DNA of 64,000 nt from Rebecca billardiae RCC1528 (lineage: Eukaryota > Haptophyta), in NCBI GenBank assembly GCA_965240325.2, contig OZ251236.1:1364001-1428000 (forward strand). Reading direction: 5' to 3'. A program made the position numbers and the translations under genes. Below are positions 60,678-64,000 of this stretch, piece after piece; position 1 is the first letter of the stretch; each line of letters begins with the position of its first letter. Under the pieces are notes generated by a model. It was not told the origin of the DNA, made no database searches, and saw only the letters and a program-made list of their open reading frames with translations.

Positions 60678-62100
60678 CCCGCCAGCGGAGCATCGGGCAA
60701 GACCCAGACCCTCCGCCGGCGGAGATTTTTGTGGCCACGAAAAATCCCCGCTGGCGGAGCATGGAATGCTCCGCTGGCGGAGCCTGGGCTTGCAGGATTG
60801 ACACAACAAACTAGTTATACCAGAAGTCTGTCAACCACCGAACAGCAGTCACCTCCGCTGGTGGAGCTCGCTAATGAGCCATGCCTTTGTAAACTAATAC
60901 ACTCGGCACTTGAACTGAGCTCCGCTGGCGGAGCTTCGGGGGCGCCGAATGCCATTCTTGATGACCCACCTGACTTGAACTGAGCTCCGCTGGCGGAGCG
61001 TCGGTGGTCAGCGCCGTGTGTCATATTGGAGAAATAATGCTAAGCCTTTCAACGCATTCATACTCTGCGCTGTGCCACACATTCAACCTCCGCTGGCGGA
61101 GCTCACTGGCCTATTCGACTTGAACTGAGCTCCACTGGTGGAGCCTCGGCTGCGCCGAATGTCCTAATGTCCTTAATCGATGACCCACTCTCGACTTGAG
61201 CTGAGCTCCCCTGGCGGAGCTTTGGTGGCGCCGCATGCCATATTGGAGTAACGCGGAAGCGTCAACCGTAGTCATATCTACATTGAGACTCAACCTCCGC
61301 TGGCGGAGCTCGCGGACCTACTAGTATTCAACTTTAACTGAGCTCCGCTGGCGGAGCCTCGGCTGTGTCGAATGTCCTTATCGATGGCCGACGTCTTGAC
61401 TTGAGCTGAGCTCCGCTGGCGGAGCTTTGGTGGCGCAGCATGCCATTTATGGGAATAATGTGAAGCCGTTAACCATAATCATATCCATATTGACACTCAA
61501 CCTCCGCTGGCGGAGCTCACGGACCTATTCGACTTGAGCTGAGCTCCGCTGGCGGAGCTTTGGTGGCGCCGCATATCATATTGGAGTAATGCGAAGCCGT
61601 CAACCGTAATCATATATCCATATTGATACTCAACCTCCGCTGGCGGAGCTCACGGACCTATTCGACTTGAACTGAGCTCCGCTGGCGGAGCCTCGGCTCC
61701 GCCGAATGTCCTTATCGATGGCCCACGTCTTGACTTGAGCTGAGCTCCGCTGGCGGAGCTTTGGTGGCGCCGCATGTCATATTGGAGTAATGCAAAGCCG
61801 TTAACTACCGTAATCATATCCATATTGACACTCAACCTCCGCTGGCGGAGCTCGCGGGCCTATTCAACTTGAACTGAGCTCCGCTGGCGGAGCCTCGGCT
61901 GCGCCGAATGTCCTTATCGACATCTGGCCCACGACTTGACTTGAGCTGAGCTCCGCTGGCGGAGCTTTGGTGGCGCCGAATGTCATATTGGAGTAATGCG
62001 AAGTCGTTAACCGTAATACTATCCATATTGACACTCAACCTCCGCTGGCGGAGCTCACGGACGTATTCAACTTGAACTGAGCTCCGCTGGCGGAGCCTCT
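60678..62100. repeat. Array of about 23 GC-hairpins in a 205-bp satellite
   Basis: The palindrome ctccgctggcggag (6-bp arms, 2-nt centre; 8 bp with flanking ag/ct) occurs about 23 times. From 61293 it is organised in satellite units of about 205 bp. Each unit has three hairpins in fixed contexts: caac[hairpin]ctc, gaactgag[hairpin]cctcgg and gagctgag[hairpin]ctttgg. Positions of type-one copies are 61293, 61501, 61632, 61838 and 62040; the unit at 61501 lacks the middle hairpin. DNA between hairpins is AT-rich (gtaatcatatccatattg). Variants: ctccgctggtggag (60852), ctccactggtggag (61127), ctcccctggcggag (61207), and an inverted centre (60678). Confidence 0.93.
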
Positions 62101-62740
62101 GCTTGTGGTTTGCTGCAATTGGGGCTGGGCAGCCTGGGCTCAGCATGGGGCAGCTGTTCACAGCCCAGGCGGGGCGTCACCGCCTGTGAGCCGTCGGTGG
62201 GCAGGGCCGACGGCGTCGCAGAGCTCATGCGTGGGAGCAGCGCGTCGAGGAAGCGATCAAGGTCGAGAAGGAAGGGGCAAGCAGCAGGGGCTGCCTGTAC
62301 GTTTGTACATGCCTCCACACCGGTGCACATCACCCTTGCTCACTGCAGTCGTGAACAGTGCTGCCACTCATCTCATCATCGCTCACCATGCAGTGACGGC
62401 CGAGCTGCGGCGAACTCTCACAGGCACCGAACACGCATCGGCTGTGCCCGCTGGTGCTGGCATGCGCTGTCCTCTACTTGCTGTCGGACAGCAAGGAGAC
62501 GGCACAGCCGCATCTGCGAGCGGGCGAGGTGATGCTGTCCAGTGTCCTCTGCTCAGCGAGGCTGAGAGGCTGAGCACGGATCACGGATAGTGAGCCCTGG
62601 TATCTCAACGCATCCAGGAGAGCAGTTGGTGCATGCCTGTGCTCAGACGTGCAGGACCAACCATCCGGTGCTGATTCAAGCACCCGCGCCAACAGCGGCG
62701 GCACTCAACTCCACGCTGCTGATGCGGCCGCACAGCTGCA
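62101..62740. other. GC-rich region between satellites, nothing recognised
   Basis: 640 bp. Overlapping short frames on both strands have repeat-like composition. No conserved domain seen. Confidence 0.55.
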
Positions 62741-63594
62741 GGGATGGTACCACGGCGGGCGACGGCGGGCGCTGCAGCTGGCAGCTCGGTGGTGCCTGCC
62801 CGATGGGCCTGGGCGCCGGGCGCACCGAGCGCGATGACGCCTCTCGCATCGCCCAGCGCGCTGGAGCCGCTGTCATCCGACGCTGCTGTGCCCGCGCCCA
62901 GCTTGGGCTGCAGCAGCTGCGCTCGACTCCGCGCCGAGTGCGGCGGCAGCAGCGGGGATGGTGCCACCGCGGGCTGCGGCAGGCGCTGCAGCTGGCAGCT
63001 CGGTGGTGCGCGCCCGAGGGGCCTGGGCGCTGGGCGCAGCGAGCGCGGTGACGTTGCTCGCCTCGCCCAGCGCGCTGGAGCCGCTGCCACCGGGCGCTGC
63101 TGTGCCCGCGTCGAGCGTGGGCTGCCGCAGCTGCGCTCGACTCCGCGCCGAGTGCGGTGGCAGCAGGGATGTTGCCACGTCGGGCGGCGGCTATCACTTT
63201 GGCTGGCAGCTCGGTGGTGCCTGCCCGAGGGGCCTGGGCGGTGGACGCACCGAGCGCGATGACGTTGCTCGCCTCGCCCAGCGCGCTGGAGCCGTTTGCC
63301 ATCCGGCGCTGCGGTGTCCGCGCCCAGCCGGAGCAGCACGAGGTGCGCTCGACTCCGCACCCGTGCGGCGGCAGCAGCAGGGATTGTACCACGGCGAGCG
63401 GCGGCAGTCGCTGCAGCTGGTAGCTCGACGGTGCCTGCCCAAGGGGCCTGGGCGACGGACGCGCCGAGCGAGCTGACGCCCCTCGCTTCCCCTATCACGC
63501 TCGAGCCGCTGCCATTTGATGCTGCTGAACCGTTCGGGCAGCTGCGGACTGTGCGCTCGACTCCACGCCGCGTGCGGCCGCAGGCAGCAGCAGC
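62741..63594. repeat. Four tandem units of about 214 bp
   Basis: Units begin gggatggtaccac or similar at 62741, 62955, 63166 and 63380 (spacing 214, 211, 214). Each holds gctgcagctggcagctcggt, a ggcctgggcg block, cgcgctggagccgctg and gctcgactccgcgccg. A unit length not divisible by three makes the reading frame rotate, so a single repeated protein is unlikely unless spliced. Confidence 0.85.
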
Positions 63595-64000
63595 AGCAGG
63601 CTGGTAATTAACAGCTGCTGCTCAGATCTCCGTGACTGCTCGGTTGCTGCGTATGAGCCAGGTGAGTGAGCCGCTGAGTCGCAGGGGCCGCGTGAATTGA
63701 CTTGCGACCGCACGCCGGTATATAGGCTTAAGACGGCGTACGTCCGAGTCCCGATCAGCAGCGCAGGAGTTTTGAGAACGCGGTGACGAGTCACACGCAG
63801 CTACTCTTCTTATGATGGCGCTATACTTTTTTCTGTACGTAGTAGTAGTAGGTTACGACTACGCTGCCGGCCTCGCCCTCAGCATTACATTGACGGCGTA
63901 TGGTAGCGCAGGTCCGCCTGATGACCGTTTTATTGCGCGTCTTCATGATGATGATGACGATATGACGATAACGACTCCTCCGACTCCTGAGTCACATAAG
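63595..64000. other. End of window, nothing recognisable
   Basis: About 400 bp of mixed composition with tagtag and gatgat runs, as in other intergenic DNA of this window. No gene seen. Confidence 0.6.

Noticed and set aside
60678-62100. CRISPR array or tRNA cluster
   Set aside because: Intervals between hairpins are themselves repeated satellite, not unique spacers, and no tRNA cloverleaf can be drawn from the GC-hairpins.

Overview
The window is nuclear DNA from a GC-rich unicellular alga. A haptophyte such as Emiliania, Prymnesium or Chrysochromulina fits best, but this is inferred from style, not from a marker gene. The signs are long GC-rich genes broken by short (93-151 bp) introns that start GTGCGCG and end AG, a sperm-tail PG-rich (flagellar) protein, an organelle-type mTERF protein, a Sel1+MYND protein, FkbM-type methyltransferases, hydroxyproline-rich-type Ser-Pro blocks, and lower-GC intergenic DNA full of CT and TA microsatellites. 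There is no bacterial operon structure. A 200-base assembly gap lies at 51379-51578.

Layout. 1-2716: no recognisable gene; microsatellites and one dispersed repeat. 2717-15315: an unrecognised 1055-aa protein (minus) head-to-head with an STPGR flagellar protein (plus), then a Sel1-repeat/MYND protein, a 1.9-kb dispersed repeat, a secreted or anchored glycosyltransferase-like protein, and a two-exon alpha/beta-hydrolase-like membrane protein. 15970-35497: a single three-exon gene for a protein of about 6,416 aa. It carries a signal peptide, Pro-rich stalks, two cohesin-like modules, a dockerin-like module, 12 copies of an unrecognised domain of about 98 aa, five IPT/TIG domains, a REJ/PKD region, EGF and GPS motifs, membrane segments and an EF-hand pair. 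35858-39397: phosphoacetylglucosamine mutase (minus, three exons), only 46 bp from the start of an mTERF protein (plus). 39722-49984: a membrane-anchored methyltransferase, a DUF2779/RecB-like nuclease with a C-terminal SAP domain, a second methyltransferase, a TIR-flanked repeat, and a large membrane protein with possible TULIP/BPI-like modules.

49985-64000 is gene-poor and repeat-rich. It holds hairpin-forming tandem repeats, the gap, coiled-coil gene fragments, a low-GC island, a second inverted copy of the 1.5-kb dispersed repeat, one intact FkbM methyltransferase, a pair of 0.6-kb inverted repeats, a dense array of about 23 GC-hairpins on a 205-bp satellite, and a 214-bp tandem repeat.

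The genes do not form one pathway. The strongest candidates for something undescribed are the GC-hairpin array at 60678-62100, with paired compensatory changes and a loop inversion, the independent hairpin repeat at 50421-50750 with its own compensatory changes, and the giant adhesion/polycystin-like gene with its 12-copy repeat domain. Introns and joins were worked out by hand from frame and domain continuity and have no transcript support.
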